Below, piece by piece: positions 37,233 through 47,900 of a stretch of 64,000 nt of DNA. Both the position numbers and the translations under genes were made by a program. Origin of the DNA: Noviherbaspirillum aridicola (GTDB lineage: Bacteria; Pseudomonadota; Gammaproteobacteria; Burkholderiales; Burkholderiaceae_D); contig NZ_BPMK01000021.1 in the NCBI RefSeq assembly GCF_019656455.1, positions 1 through 64,000 of the forward strand, read 5' to 3'. The number at the start of each line of letters is the position of its first letter. Positions within the stretch are counted from its first letter, which is position 1. The notes beneath the pieces were generated by a model. The model was not told where the DNA came from. It made no database searches and saw only the letters and a program-made list of their open reading frames with translations.

Positions 37233-38179
37233 CAGACGCAAGCCAGTACAACGTTCCGAAAGAGCCCGGCCGCCTGCGCTCGCTGCTGCTGGCGGCGCTG
37301 GTTCACCTCGCCCTGCTCGTATTCCTTTGGGTCGGCATTCGCTGGCAGAGCGAAACCCCGACCACCATCGAGGCCGAGGTCTGGAGTCCCCAGCCGCAGG
37401 AAGCCGCGCCACCGCCCCTGCCGCAGGAGGAACCGAAGCCCGAGCCCGAGCCCAGACCCGAGCCGAAGCCCGAGCCGGTGAAGGAGCCGCCCAGGCCCAA
37501 GGTGGAAGAACCGCCCAAGCCCAAGGTCGACATCGCGCTGGAACAAGAAAAGAAGCGCAAGGAAGAAGAAAAGCGCAAGCGCGAGGAAGAGCAGGAAAGG
37601 CTCGCGAAGAAGCGCGAGGAAGACGAGCGCAGGAAGCGCGAGGAAGAAAAGCAGAAGCTCGCGAAGCTGGAAAAGGAAAAACTCGAGAAGGAAAAGCTCG
37701 AGAAAGAGAAACTCGAGAAAGAGAAACTCGCCAGGCTCGAGAAGGAACGCAAGGAAAAGGAAGCCGCCGACAAGAAGCGCAGGCAGGATGAGGCCGACCA
37801 GAAGCTGGCGGCCAAGGTGCGCGAGGAAGAAATGAAGCGCATGACCGGCGCGGTCGGCACGGGCGGCAACGGCGACGCGCCGAAGTCCCAGGGCGGACGC
37901 GCCAGCTCCGAATACGCGGGCCGCATCGGCGCGAAGATCAAGTCGAACATTACCTTCATCGCGCCCGAAGGCCTGCCGGGCAACCCGCCGGTAGAATACG
38001 AGGTTCGGCTGCTGCCCGACGGCTCCGTCGCCGGCATGCGCAAGCTGAAATCCTCCGGCGTTCCGGGATTCGACGAAGCGGTCGCGCGCGCGATCGAGCG
38101 TTCGCAGCCCTTCCCGAAGGACAGCAACGGCAGCGTGCCGTCGACTTTCATAGGCATACACAAACCGAAAGACCAATAG
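37229..38179 (+). CDS. tolA: Cell-envelope protein TolA
   Basis: The 316-residue protein has an N-terminal membrane anchor (about 18-37), a Pro-rich stretch, a charged Lys/Glu helical domain (about 95-205) and a C-terminal domain with EYAGRIGAKIKSNI and FDEAVARAIERSQPFPKD. The helix contains four tandem LEKEK-type units encoded by a 15-bp repeat at 37667-37726. It links the TolQR stator to Pal and TolB in the outer membrane. Confidence 0.96.
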   Translation: MTDASQYNVPKEPGRLRSLLLAALVHLALLVFLWVGIRWQSETPTTIEAEVWSPQPQEAAPPPLPQEEPKPEPEPRPEPKPEPVKEPPRPKVEEPPKPKVDIALEQEKKRKEEEKRKREEEQERLAKKREEDERRKREEEKQKLAKLEKEKLEKEKLEKEKLEKEKLARLEKERKEKEAADKKRRQDEADQKLAAKVREEEMKRMTGAVGTGGNGDAPKSQGGRASSEYAGRIGAKIKSNITFIAPEGLPGNPPVEYEVRLLPDGSVAGMRKLKSSGVPGFDEAVARAIERSQPFPKDSNGSVPSTFIGIHKPKDQ

Positions 38180-38181
38180 CG

Positions 38182-39453
38182 ATGATGAAAAACTTCTTTA
38201 CGCGCGGTTTCTTCGTGCTGGCGCTCGGCTTTGTCGGCGCCGCCCAGGCCCAGCTGAGGGTCGAAACCTCGGGTGTGGGCGCCACCCAGATCCCGGTCGC
38301 CATCGCCGGCTTCGCCGACGAAACCATGGCGCCGCAACAGATCACCGCCATCGTCAAGGCCGACCTGCAGCGCAGCGGCTATTTCAAGATCATCGACACC
38401 GGCAACGTGATGTCGGAAACCACACCGGTCAACCTCGCCGACTGGAAGGGGCGCGGCGCCGACGCGCTGGTGGTCGGCAGCGTGCAGCGCCTGGCCGACG
38501 GCCGCTATGACGTGCGCTACCGCCTGATGGACACGGTCAGGAACAGCAACCTGTCTGGCTTCGGCCAGACCGCCGGGCCGGACCGCCTGCGGGTGGCTGC
38601 GCACAAGATCGCCGATGACATCTACGAAAAGCTGACCGGCGTGCGCGGCATGTTCGCCACCCGCATCGCCTACGTCACCAAGTCGGGCAACGAATACCGG
38701 CTTGAAGTGGCCGACGCCGACGGCGAAAGCACCCAGGTCGCGCTGCGTTCCAACGAGCCGATCATCTCCCCCGCCTGGTCGCCCGACGGCACCAAGGTCG
38801 CCTATGTCTCGTTCGAGGCGAAGAAGCCGGTGGTGTACGTGCAGGACCTGACCAATCGCCAGCGGACGGTGATCGCCAACCACCGCGGCAGCAATTCCGC
38901 GCCCTCGTGGTCGCCCGACGGCAGCCGGCTCGCGCTCGCCCTGTCGCGCAGCGGTTATACCCAGGTCTATGTCGTCAATGCCGACGGCAGCGGGCTGCGC
39001 CAGCTGACCAATACGAACGGCATCGAGACCGAGCCGCAGTTCTCGGCGGACGGGCAGTTCATCTACTTCACCAGCGACCGCAGCGGCGGACCGCAGATCT
39101 ACCGGATGAGCGCCAGCGGCGGCGAGGCGCAGCGCGTGACCTTCAACGGCAGCTACAACATCAGCCCGCGGCTTTCGCCGGACGGCAAGACGCTGGCCTA
39201 CATCTCGCGCCGCGAGGGCCGCTTCCAGCTGTACGCGCTGGACCTGGCCAGCGGCCAGGAGCTGCGCCTGTCCGATACCTCGCGCGACGAATCCCCCAGC
39301 TTCTCGCCCAACGGCAAGTACATCATGTACGCGACCGAAGCGGGACGGCGGGGCAGCCTGGCCGTGGTTTCCGTCGACGGCCGCGTAAAACAACGCCTGA
39401 CGACGCAGGCCGGAGACATCCGCGAGCCCACCTGGGGCCCTTTCATGAAATAA
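38182..39453 (+). CDS. tolB: Tol-Pal system beta-propeller TolB
   Basis: The 423-residue periplasmic protein has a signal peptide (MMKNFFTRGFFVLALGFVGAAQAQ) and an N-terminal domain, then a six-blade propeller with repeated SWSPDGS-, SPDGKTLAYIS- and FSPNGKYIMY-type motifs. It binds Pal and TolA. The start is two bases after the tolA stop. Confidence 0.97.
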   Translation: MMKNFFTRGFFVLALGFVGAAQAQLRVETSGVGATQIPVAIAGFADETMAPQQITAIVKADLQRSGYFKIIDTGNVMSETTPVNLADWKGRGADALVVGSVQRLADGRYDVRYRLMDTVRNSNLSGFGQTAGPDRLRVAAHKIADDIYEKLTGVRGMFATRIAYVTKSGNEYRLEVADADGESTQVALRSNEPIISPAWSPDGTKVAYVSFEAKKPVVYVQDLTNRQRTVIANHRGSNSAPSWSPDGSRLALALSRSGYTQVYVVNADGSGLRQLTNTNGIETEPQFSADGQFIYFTSDRSGGPQIYRMSASGGEAQRVTFNGSYNISPRLSPDGKTLAYISRREGRFQLYALDLASGQELRLSDTSRDESPSFSPNGKYIMYATEAGRRGSLAVVSVDGRVKQRLTTQAGDIREPTWGPFMK

Positions 39454-39493
39454 TTCAAGCCTTTGCATCATTTTTCTTTGGGAGAAACTAAGA

Positions 39494-40021
39494 ATGCGCA
39501 ACAACACGACTCTTGCACTCATCCTGTCCAGCGCCATGCTGCTTGCCGCCTGCGGCTCCAACGTCAAGCTGGATGACAACGTCAAGGTCGAAGACCGCAC
39601 CGGCACCCCGACCACCGGCACCGCCGACGCCCGCTCCGTCGCTCCGCTGACCACCGGCTCGGTCGATCCGCTGAACGATCCGAAGGGCGTGCTGGCCAAG
39701 CGCAGCATCTACTTCGACTACGATTCCTACATCGTCAAGGACGAGTTCAAGCCGGTGATCGAAGCGCACGCCAAGTACCTCGCCGCCAACAAGGGCCGCA
39801 AGGTCATCATCCAGGGCAATACCGATGAGCGCGGCGGCCGCGAATACAACCTGGCGCTCGGCCAGAAGCGCGCCGAAGCAGTACGTCGCGCGATGTCGCT
39901 GCTGGGCGTATCCGATCAACAAATCGAAGCGGTGTCGTTCGGCGAAGAAAAGCCGAAGGCGACCGGCAGCGACGAAGCTGCCTGGGCCGAGAACCGCCGC
40001 GCCGATCTGGCTTACCAGTAA
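39494..40021 (+). CDS. pal: Peptidoglycan-associated lipoprotein Pal
   Basis: The 175-residue lipoprotein has the lipobox LLAACGS (Cys21) and a C-terminal OmpA-like domain with IYFDYDSYIVKDEF, the NTDERGGREYNLALGQKRAEAV peptidoglycan-binding motif, and ENRRADLAYQ at the end. A GGGAG site precedes the ATG. Confidence 0.97.
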   Translation: MRNNTTLALILSSAMLLAACGSNVKLDDNVKVEDRTGTPTTGTADARSVAPLTTGSVDPLNDPKGVLAKRSIYFDYDSYIVKDEFKPVIEAHAKYLAANKGRKVIIQGNTDERGGREYNLALGQKRAEAVRRAMSLLGVSDQQIEAVSFGEEKPKATGSDEAAWAENRRADLAYQ

Positions 40022-40024
40022 TCC

Positions 40025-40771
40025 ATGAACAAGATCCAGTCTTCCATCGCCGCGGCCGTACTGGCCGCATGTTCACTGGCTCCGCTGCAGGCAGGCGCCG
40101 CATTGTTCGAAGACGATGAAGCGCGCCGCGCCATCCTCGACATCCGCGCGCGCCTGAACAACATGCAGAACGAGATCAACGCCAAGGCCGACAAGACCAA
40201 CAGCCTTGATCTCAACACGCAGAACGAGCAACTGCGCCAGGAGATCGCGCGTCTGCGCGGCCAGATCGAGCTGCTGACCAACGAGCTCGCCAATGCACAG
40301 AAGCGTCAGAAGGATTTCTATGTCGACCTCGACGCCCGCCTGCGCAAGCTGGAACCGCAGACGGTGACGGTGGACGGCAAGGAGTTCAGCGTCGAGCAGG
40401 CGGAGCAGCGTGCCTACGACGCCGCCCTCGCCTACTTTAAGGCGGGCGACTACAAGAACGCGGGCGCGGCGTTCTACGACTTCACCCGCCGCTACCCGAA
40501 TTCCGGACTGGCGCCGTCGGCGTACTACTGGCTCGGCAATACCTACTACGCGCAACGCGACTACAAGAACGCGATCAGCGCGCAGCAGACGGTGGTCAAG
40601 AACTTCCCTGACAGTCCCAAGGCCGCCGACGCCTTGCTGAACATCGCGAGCTGCCAGCTGGAGCTCAAGGACCGTCCGGGGGCAAGGAAGACGCTGGAGA
40701 CGCTGGTGGCGCAGTTCCCCGGCTCGCCGGCGGCGCAGACCGCGCAGGAAAGGCTTGCTGCGCTGAAGTAA
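40025..40771 (+). CDS. cpoB: Cell division coordinator CpoB
   Basis: The 248-residue periplasmic protein (formerly YbgF) has a signal peptide, an N-terminal coiled-coil trimerisation region (about 30-95) and C-terminal TPRs (AYFKAGDYKNAGAAFYDF, YYAQRDYKNAISAQQ). It couples Tol-Pal to PBP1B during division. It lies three bases after pal. Confidence 0.96.
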   Translation: MNKIQSSIAAAVLAACSLAPLQAGAALFEDDEARRAILDIRARLNNMQNEINAKADKTNSLDLNTQNEQLRQEIARLRGQIELLTNELANAQKRQKDFYVDLDARLRKLEPQTVTVDGKEFSVEQAEQRAYDAALAYFKAGDYKNAGAAFYDFTRRYPNSGLAPSAYYWLGNTYYAQRDYKNAISAQQTVVKNFPDSPKAADALLNIASCQLELKDRPGARKTLETLVAQFPGSPAAQTAQERLAALK

Positions 40772-40822
40772 TCGCTCCGTCGCGCCGACAGTTGGAGAAC
40801 GGAAAATTTCTTCGCTGTCGAA

Positions 40823-40852
40823 TTGACAGGAGCGATAAACGATCTCTATAAT
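40823..40852 (+). promoter_or_regulatory. Promoter of tRNA-Lys
   Basis: TTGACA (40823-40828), an 18-base spacer and TATAAT (40847-40852): both hexamers match the sigma70 consensus. The tRNA begins 10 bases later. Confidence 0.88.
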
Positions 40853-40862
40853 CTTGGTCTTC

Positions 40863-40938
40863 GGGTCGTTAGCTCAGTTGGTAGAGCAGCGGACTTTTAA
40901 TCCGTTGGTCGCTGGTTCGAGCCCAGCACGGCCTACCA
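40863..40938 (+). tRNA. tRNA-Lys (anticodon UUU)
   Basis: A 76-nt cloverleaf with the CCA encoded. The anticodon loop is CTTTTAA with TTT at the centre. The D-stem region is AGCTCAGTTGGTAGAGC and the T-loop is GTTCGAGC. The acceptor stem pairs GGGTCGT with ACGGCCT, with G-U wobbles at the first and fourth pairs. Confidence 0.97.
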
Positions 40939-40944
40939 GAATTG

Positions 40945-40976
40945 AAGCGGTCACTAGCAATAGTGACCGCTTTTTT
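40945..40976 (+). terminator. Terminator after tRNA-Lys
   Basis: A 12-bp perfect stem AAGCGGTCACTA / TAGTGACCGCTT with a GCAA loop, followed by TTTT. It isolates the tRNA from the downstream block. Confidence 0.93.
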
Positions 40977-41129
40977 CTTTTGGCGCGCCGTCCGCGTTTC
41001 TGGACAGGGGCCCGCGCGCGCTTCCCTGGCGAAGCCGGCTGATCCCCCGGATTGCCGTCAGCCGCCCCATCCCCGGTTGCGCGATGCTGCGTTCACCCTG
41101 AGCATCTGCCCGCTCCTCGTCCGATGTGG

Positions 41130-44100
41130 CTACTGGGACTTCAACAACTGTTTCAACGCCTTGAAATTCTGGTAGAGATCCGGGTTGCTCTGCTTCAGTT
41201 GCGTGTACTCCTTCGTGTTGCACAATCCGTGCGGGTATTTTTGCGCGCCCCGGATGGCGGACAACAGGCGGTTGCACTGCCTGCGGTCGAGCGGGGCCAC
41301 TGCTTCATCCGGCGGGCTGACTGCGGCATTCACCGTCTGAACGAACCCATTCAGTCCCTCAACGCGTTTGTCGGCAATCGCCGCGCGCAGTCCCTTGCAG
41401 AGCGCCAGGAGTATCGGCAGACGCATGTCGGGGTCCAGGTTGGCAAGCAGCGACCTGATACCGGTGAACATGGCAGGGCGCGACAGCGCCAGCCAGGCGT
41501 CGTCCAGGGCGCCGGCGCCGAACAGAACAGCGAGGATGCCGGGCTTGTCCGCTTCCGCCGCAATCACGGCTGGGGTTCTGCCACCGGGCGCCTCCAACTT
41601 GACGTCGGCACCCCGTGCCACCAGCTGCTCCACAAGTTCCACATCGTTAGCCTCGGCGGCCAGCATGAGCGGCGTAGCACCCGCATTGTTGCGCACGTTG
41701 ACATCCGCATAATTGTCGATCAGCGCTTCCGCAAGGCTGCGATCCTCCTTCTGCATCGCCAGCAGGAGCGGGGCCACCCCCTCACTGTCCGTCGCATCCA
41801 GGTCCGCGCCTCTCCGGGCCAGCGCTCGCACCACATCCGCCATGCCCTGATCCACTGCCATAAGGATCGGGGTGGACCCGTCAGCGTTGCGGACATTGAC
41901 ATCCGCACCCTTATCGATCAGCGCTTCCACTATGGCGGGATCGCCCTTCCGTATTGCCAGCAGGAGCAGCGGTTCTCCCTCATGGTCCGCTGCATTCACG
42001 TTCGCCCCTTTCTCGGCCAGCAGTCGCACCATGTCTCCCGTGCCCTGATTCACCGCCAGCAGGAGGGGGGTGGATCCGGCACGGTTGCGCGCGTTGACGT
42101 CGGCCCCCTTTTCAAGCAGCACTTCCACCGCGGCCGTGTCGCGCCGTTGTATCGCAAGCAGCAGCGGCGTCTCTCCGTTGTTGTCCGCTGCATTCACGTT
42201 TGCGCCTTTTTCGGCCAGGACCCGGACAACCTCGGTTCTGCCCCGGGCCGCCGCCTGCAGCAGGGCAGTCCTGTTGTCATCGTTTGTGTCGTCGATATTC
42301 CCGCCCTTGTCGATGATGAGTTGAAGGGCCTCGATCCGCCCCCAATCCGCGGCGACCATGAGCGCCGTTGTACCGCGATCGGCCGACACGTTGAGGTCCG
42401 CACCTCGGTCAATGAGCGATTTCAGTGTCTCCAGGTGTCCGCCCTTGGTCGCAAGCATGACGGGGGTGTATTTCCAGCCGTCGCCGAGATTGAGGCTTGC
42501 GCCATGATCAAGCAAGCACTCGACGACTTTTGTTTGGCCCGCATCGGCAGCGAGATGGAGTGCCGTCGTACTTTCGTGTCGGGGCGTCGTGACATTGGGA
42601 TCCGCGCCCCGTTCGAGGAGCATCCCCAGCATCTCGAGGTGCCCTAACCTGGCTGCCTCCATCAGCACGGTGCGCTGCCGCCCGGACTGCTGCGGCAAGA
42701 GCATGTTCTTGTGCTTGTCGAAGCCGAGGTCGAGCAACAGTTCGAGCGTCTCGAGGCGTCCGCTCCTCGCGGCCGGAAGAGGAGTGTCCCCAAGATTGGC
42801 GCCACCATCAATCAACAGGCGCAGGGCCTCGGTATGCCCGCCTCCAGCGGCGAGTATGGCAGCGGTCTGGTTCGAATGATTGAGTGCATCAAGCCCGGCA
42901 CCCGCCGCAATTAATCGCCTGATCACGCCGACATGACCATGCCTGGCTGCCAGATGCAGGGCGGTATTTCCCCCTCGCGTTACCGCCTTGAGGTTCGCCC
43001 CTTGCTCAAGCAGCACATCGAGCACCGCGGCATGCCCGCCCTCGGCGGCGAGCATGGCCGGAGTTCGGCGCGAACCGTTGGATGCATCAATTTCCGCACC
43101 CGCCGCGATCAATCGCCCGATCACCTCGACATGCCCGTGGCTGGCGGCCAGGTGCAAGGCGGTATCCCTTCCTCGCGTTACCGCCTTGAGGTTCGCCCCT
43201 TTCTGAAGCAGCAGATCAACTGTCTCGGCATGCCCGCGCATGGCGGCCAGCATCAGGGGCGTGCGGCGCTGCGCATCCGGGCTATCGATGCCTCTGTACC
43301 TGGGGCGATCATGCACGAATCCCTGAATCCGTTTCACTACTTGCGTCTCGCCGAAAGATGCGCCGAGAAACAGGAGATGCCCGGCACAGGCGGTCACCAA
43401 CGACGGGACGGCCATCACAACCTTCAGGAAATCATCGAGCCAACCGGCGGGCATGTCCCCGGGCTGCAGATTCTCCGCATCGGTCTGGTCAAGTATGTGC
43501 TGCGCCATGTTCGTGAGAACAACCGCGAGATCGTCACCATCGATGTCAGGGTGGTTCCGCAGCGCTAGCGGAGATAATTCAAACCAGCGCCTCGCCGGCA
43601 GCGGATCGCAGCGACCTTCCTTGTCCCTGGTCCAGAAAAGATGACCGAGCAGCATGATGGCGCCGCCCGCATCGGAGGCCTCCGAGAGAGCGATCGCATT
43701 GTCGACGTTGATCAAGCCCTGACCGTGCATTGATCGCGCCATTTCTTCGGCAATACCGCCGGGCGTTCCGGCCAGGTGTGATACCGAATCGTCCTCTCCG
43801 AGACGGATGAAGCTGTGCATGCTGACTTCGCCGTACTCGGGATCGAGTTCCTGCTGCTTGACGTCGCTTATCTTCTGCAACTCAGCATTCCCAAGCGGTG
43901 CATCGACCGAGACAGGCGCGCCCGCCGCTGCCCTCACCCTGCCGAAGTAATCGTCGGCCATACTGGCAATGAGACGCCCGGGCTTCAACACGGCGAATAC
44001 CCGCTTCTTGCATTCAGCGATCAAGCCAGGCGTCACGTCGGCTGCGACACTTTGAAGAAATGAATCCTGCTCCAGGCTCAGGCCGAGCTCCCCCGCAACT

Positions 44101-44753
44101 TGATCGAGATAGAAATTCACCAGGTGCACTTCGTTGCCAGGATTGAAGTCAGGATGCCGGGCTCGAATATGTTCAGCGATGGCTGCCTGGGCCATCCTCT
44201 TCTTCAGCTGCATGGCTGCTCCCTTGATGCCGGATCTGGCAGCCCGCAGCTTCTGCAATTCGTTGGTTAGTTCCGTCATCGTTCCCCCGGAACACACTCT
44301 GAGTTGCGGGGTCAGGTTCACGACGGCATCAAGCCGCTTGTGAAGCGCGAGGCTTTGATCCGCAAGCAGCTCGGTGAAGGCAGTCAGGGTCTCCTTCGCG
44401 ATGCCGTACATGATTTCCCTGTGCGCATCGTAGAGTGCCCCCTGCTGATGGAAGAGCTGGTGCTTGAATGCCTCGCAGTCGGCTCTGATCCGGTTCAGGC
44501 TCGCCCTGCTCAGCGGAGGGGCGACCTTGTCCGCATTCGCCGCTGCAAAATCCGGAATGCGGTCGATAATCTCGCGGTACTCATGCTCCAGGCGCGCATA
44601 GTCCTCGTGCTGGAGAAATGCATTGAGCGACTGATACCTGGCCGGCGAATATAACAGCGGGGATGCGGGAGCGCTGCTGGAAGCCGACGCTTGCGGCGGC
44701 GCGGGCGGGACCTGAACCGGCGTGAAAAAGCCAGGGTTGAACTGCATTCTCAT
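41130..44753 (-). CDS. Large ankyrin-repeat protein, paralogue 1
   Basis: The 1207-residue protein has three parts. Residues 1-490 are a mostly helical region that I do not recognise, beginning with a Pro/Ser/Ala-rich tail and then LLYSPARYQSLNAF and EYREIIDRIPDF. Residues about 495-1080 hold some 18 ankyrin repeats (TPLMLAAMRGH, DTALHLAASHGH and so on). Residues 1081-1207 are a distinct C-terminal helical region (SRPAMFTGIRSLL, IRGAQKYPHGLCN). No signal peptide or membrane helix is seen, so it is cytosolic or secreted without a classical signal. AGGAG supports the start at 44753. The downstream gene order shows no partner; the adjacent gene is its paralogue. Function unknown; effector or scaffold are possible. 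Confidence 0.9.
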   Translation of the reverse strand: MRMQFNPGFFTPVQVPPAPPQASASSSAPASPLLYSPARYQSLNAFLQHEDYARLEHEYREIIDRIPDFAAANADKVAPPLSRASLNRIRADCEAFKHQLFHQQGALYDAHREIMYGIAKETLTAFTELLADQSLALHKRLDAVVNLTPQLRVCSGGTMTELTNELQKLRAARSGIKGAAMQLKKRMAQAAIAEHIRARHPDFNPGNEVHLVNFYLDQVAGELGLSLEQDSFLQSVAADVTPGLIAECKKRVFAVLKPGRLIASMADDYFGRVRAAAGAPVSVDAPLGNAELQKISDVKQQELDPEYGEVSMHSFIRLGEDDSVSHLAGTPGGIAEEMARSMHGQGLINVDNAIALSEASDAGGAIMLLGHLFWTRDKEGRCDPLPARRWFELSPLALRNHPDIDGDDLAVVLTNMAQHILDQTDAENLQPGDMPAGWLDDFLKVVMAVPSLVTACAGHLLFLGASFGETQVVKRIQGFVHDRPRYRGIDSPDAQRRTPLMLAAMRGHAETVDLLLQKGANLKAVTRGRDTALHLAASHGHVEVIGRLIAAGAEIDASNGSRRTPAMLAAEGGHAAVLDVLLEQGANLKAVTRGGNTALHLAARHGHVGVIRRLIAAGAGLDALNHSNQTAAILAAGGGHTEALRLLIDGGANLGDTPLPAARSGRLETLELLLDLGFDKHKNMLLPQQSGRQRTVLMEAARLGHLEMLGMLLERGADPNVTTPRHESTTALHLAADAGQTKVVECLLDHGASLNLGDGWKYTPVMLATKGGHLETLKSLIDRGADLNVSADRGTTALMVAADWGRIEALQLIIDKGGNIDDTNDDNRTALLQAAARGRTEVVRVLAEKGANVNAADNNGETPLLLAIQRRDTAAVEVLLEKGADVNARNRAGSTPLLLAVNQGTGDMVRLLAEKGANVNAADHEGEPLLLLAIRKGDPAIVEALIDKGADVNVRNADGSTPILMAVDQGMADVVRALARRGADLDATDSEGVAPLLLAMQKEDRSLAEALIDNYADVNVRNNAGATPLMLAAEANDVELVEQLVARGADVKLEAPGGRTPAVIAAEADKPGILAVLFGAGALDDAWLALSRPAMFTGIRSLLANLDPDMRLPILLALCKGLRAAIADKRVEGLNGFVQTVNAAVSPPDEAVAPLDRRQCNRLLSAIRGAQKYPHGLCNTKEYTQLKQSNPDLYQNFKALKQLLKSQ

Positions 44754-44927
44754 GATCGTCTCCTGATGGAGCCTGGCCGGACTCCTCCCTCCCTGGCGAT
44801 GGCCTCGACGGAGCGGGAGCCCGACTAAAGCAGGCGATCCGCTTGAGTGTCGGGCATGGAAACACGGTTCCGTCAACGATCACGAGCGGTGCGCTGGCGG
44901 CCCCGGACAGGCGGGCCGGGCGCGGCA

Positions 44928-47900
44928 CTACGCATGCTTCAAGTTCGTTTTCATTGCCTTGTATCGTTCATGGAACTCAGGGTGCCTGGTCTTGAGCCGG
45001 TGGTATTGCCGTGAGTTGCAGATCCCCTTCATCATTTTCTGGGCGCCCCTGATTTTCGTCAGCAGGCTTTTCTTCTGGGTCGGACTCAGGTTTTCCCTGG
45101 AGTTGTTCACCATCGTGATAAAGGCATCAAGATTGTTGATCGCCTCGGAGGCGATCGCCCCGCGGAGACCCTTCGCGACCACCCTGAGAACCTCCAGCTT
45201 GAAATCCGGCTCGAGTGCCCTCAGCATGCTTTCGATGCCGGTCAGCATGGCGGGTGAGGCGCGCAGCAATGCCCCTTCCACATCGTGCACGCCTGGTTTG
45301 AACAAAGCGGTGAATGCCGAAGTATGGCCTTGCTCGGCTGCAGCGATCACCGCGGTCCTTCCATCGGACGCCTGTGCATGAATGTCCGCGCCGGCCTCGA
45401 GCAGCGCAACGACCGCCGTCGCGCGGTTTGCAAGCGCAGCCGCGATGAGCGGAGTGGCGCCCTGGTTGTCGGCGGCATCGACGATCGCCCCTGCTTCGAC
45501 CAGCAGACGTATCGCGTCCGGGTGCCCCCCGCGGGCTGCGAGCATGAGCGGCGTTGTACCGTTATTGTCGGGTGCGTTCACATCCGCGCCCCGCTCGATC
45601 AGCAACCCGAGTGCCTCGCCATGACCGCGGATGGCGGCATACATGAGTGCGCTCCACTGCCGGCTGGTGCGTCCGTCCACCGGCGCACCCTGGTCAAGCA
45701 GGAAGCGCAATGCTTCGACCTTGCCCGCTTCGGCTGCATACATCATCGCTGTCTTCCCGACCCCGTCAGCGAGATGCAGGTCTGCCTCATGCTGCAACAG
45801 CCGCTGCAACATCTCGATGCTGCCGACCGAGGCGGCCAGCATCGCCGCGGTGTGGTCTTGCACTGTGCGAGCGGTGATACTTGCGCCCCCCTCCAGGGCG
45901 ACCCGAAACGCCTCGACATGACCCTGTTCCGCAGCAGCCAGAAGGGCTGTATAGCCACGGTCATCTTCCGCATTGATATCGGCCCCGCGGTCGATCAGGA
46001 TCCGCAAACACTCGGCCTTCCCTTGCCTGGCCGCACAAATGGCTGCGGTGGCACCGTGGTGCCCACGAAGATCGGGGAGCACTCCGTGGTGGAGCAGAAT
46101 CCGGAGAGCTTCCGCGTGGCCTGCCTCCGCGGCCAGATGGAGCGCGGGCGGAGAACTGGCAGTCACGATGCCAGGATCTGCGCCTTTCTTGAGAAGCATC
46201 TCCAGCACCGCCACATGGCCGAACCCGGCCGCCGCCATCAGCACAGTCCGGTCTCCCCGGTGTTGCTGATCCTCGTCGATTCCATGATTAAGCAATATCT
46301 CAAGCGCCTCGGTCTGACCTTGTTCCCCGGCCAGCAGGGGTACGTTCGTCAACTCCGCGCCGTTCTTGATCAACACGTGCAAGGCCTTCAACTGCCCTCT
46401 CCCTGCCGCCACACCCGCGGGAGTGATGTGGGAGCCGTTGAGCGCGTCGATGTTCGCGCCCTTCGTGAGCAAATGCGATATGGCCCCATCCTGTCCATGA
46501 TGGGCCGCCAGATGCAAGGCGGTATCTTTATTCGGCGTTACGGCCTCGATATCGGCGCCCCTTTCGATCAGGGTCTGGAGGGCGCCGGTGTGGCCGCCTG
46601 CCGCAGCAAGCATCAGTGCCGTGCGTCCTTGCGGGTCCCGGCCCTCGATATCGACATCCTTGTAAATCTGCTCCTCTTCCTCGTTCAGCTGCAGGACCTC
46701 CTGGATGACGTCGGGATTGCCGAAAGACGCGCCGAGAAAAAGAACCTGCCTGGCGCATGCGGAGGCAACCCGCGGGACTGCTTGCATGACCTGTACAAAC
46801 TCGCCTATCCACTGGGCGGCGTTCTCGCATGCCTGCAGGTTTTCGCGATCGGTCTGCTCAATCAGGTATCCGGCGATCTCGGACATGGTCTCGGGAAGGT
46901 CGTCGACCTCAATCTCGGGATGACGATTCAACGTGAGCGGAGAAATGTCCAGCAGGCGTCTTGCCTCCAGCGGGTCGCAGCGACCGTCCTTGTCCTTCGT
47001 CCAGAACAACGGACCAAGTTGCATGATGGCTCCACCATCGCCGGCGTCCTCGGCGAGCGTGATGGCTTTATCGAAGTCGATCAATTCCTCCCGGCGCATC
47101 AACTGCGTCACCTTCTCCGCGATGCCCGCGCTGGTCCGCCAGAGGTGACACTGGCCCGTTTCATCGTCGGCGTGAACAAAGCTATGAGTGGAGATATCTC
47201 CATACTCCGGATCCAGGACGTTCTGCTTCAGGTCGTTGAGTGTCGCCAGCTGCCCGGGTCCCAGTTCCACGTCTTGCGCCGGCGATGCTCCCACCGCATC
47301 CCTCACCCGTGTAAAGTAGTCGTCCGCGAGCCGGTTGATGAGCAGACCCGGCTTCAACACGGCGAACACGCTGTCCTCGCAACGCCTCGCCAGTTCATCC
47401 GTCACACGCGCGGCCATGCTGGGCGCGAACGGGTCCGGCTCCTCCGGGAGGCCGAGTTTGTCCGCAAGACGATTGAAGTAATGGTTCACCAGATGCACCT
47501 CGAAGTTAGCGGAGTACTCGTGCGAGGCCTTGACATGGGAGAGGATCGCGGCAACCGCCATCGCCTTCATCATCCGCCTTGCCTGCCCTTTGATGCCCGT
47601 GTTCGCCATGCGAAGCTGATAGAGCCCATCGGTGATCGCTGTCGTCACGCCGCCGGCACACACCGCCAGCGTCGAACTCAGATTCGCTACCGCGTCTATT
47701 CGGGACCGGAGGGCGATGCGCTCGTCGCTGAGTTTGTCGGCAAAAGCGGCCAGCATCTCCTTGGCGCTGCCGTACATGATATTCGCGTGATCGCTGAAGA
47801 ACCCCTGGGGCTCGAACAGGTGGCCCTTGAAGGTTTCACAGTCGGCCCTGATCGCATCTTGCCGTGCCTCGCTCACAGGCGGATCCAGCTCGCCTGCACG

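Noticed and set aside
40854-41042. Frame reading SLAQLVEQRTFNPLVAGSSPARPT
   Set aside because: This is the well-known false translation through a tRNA gene.
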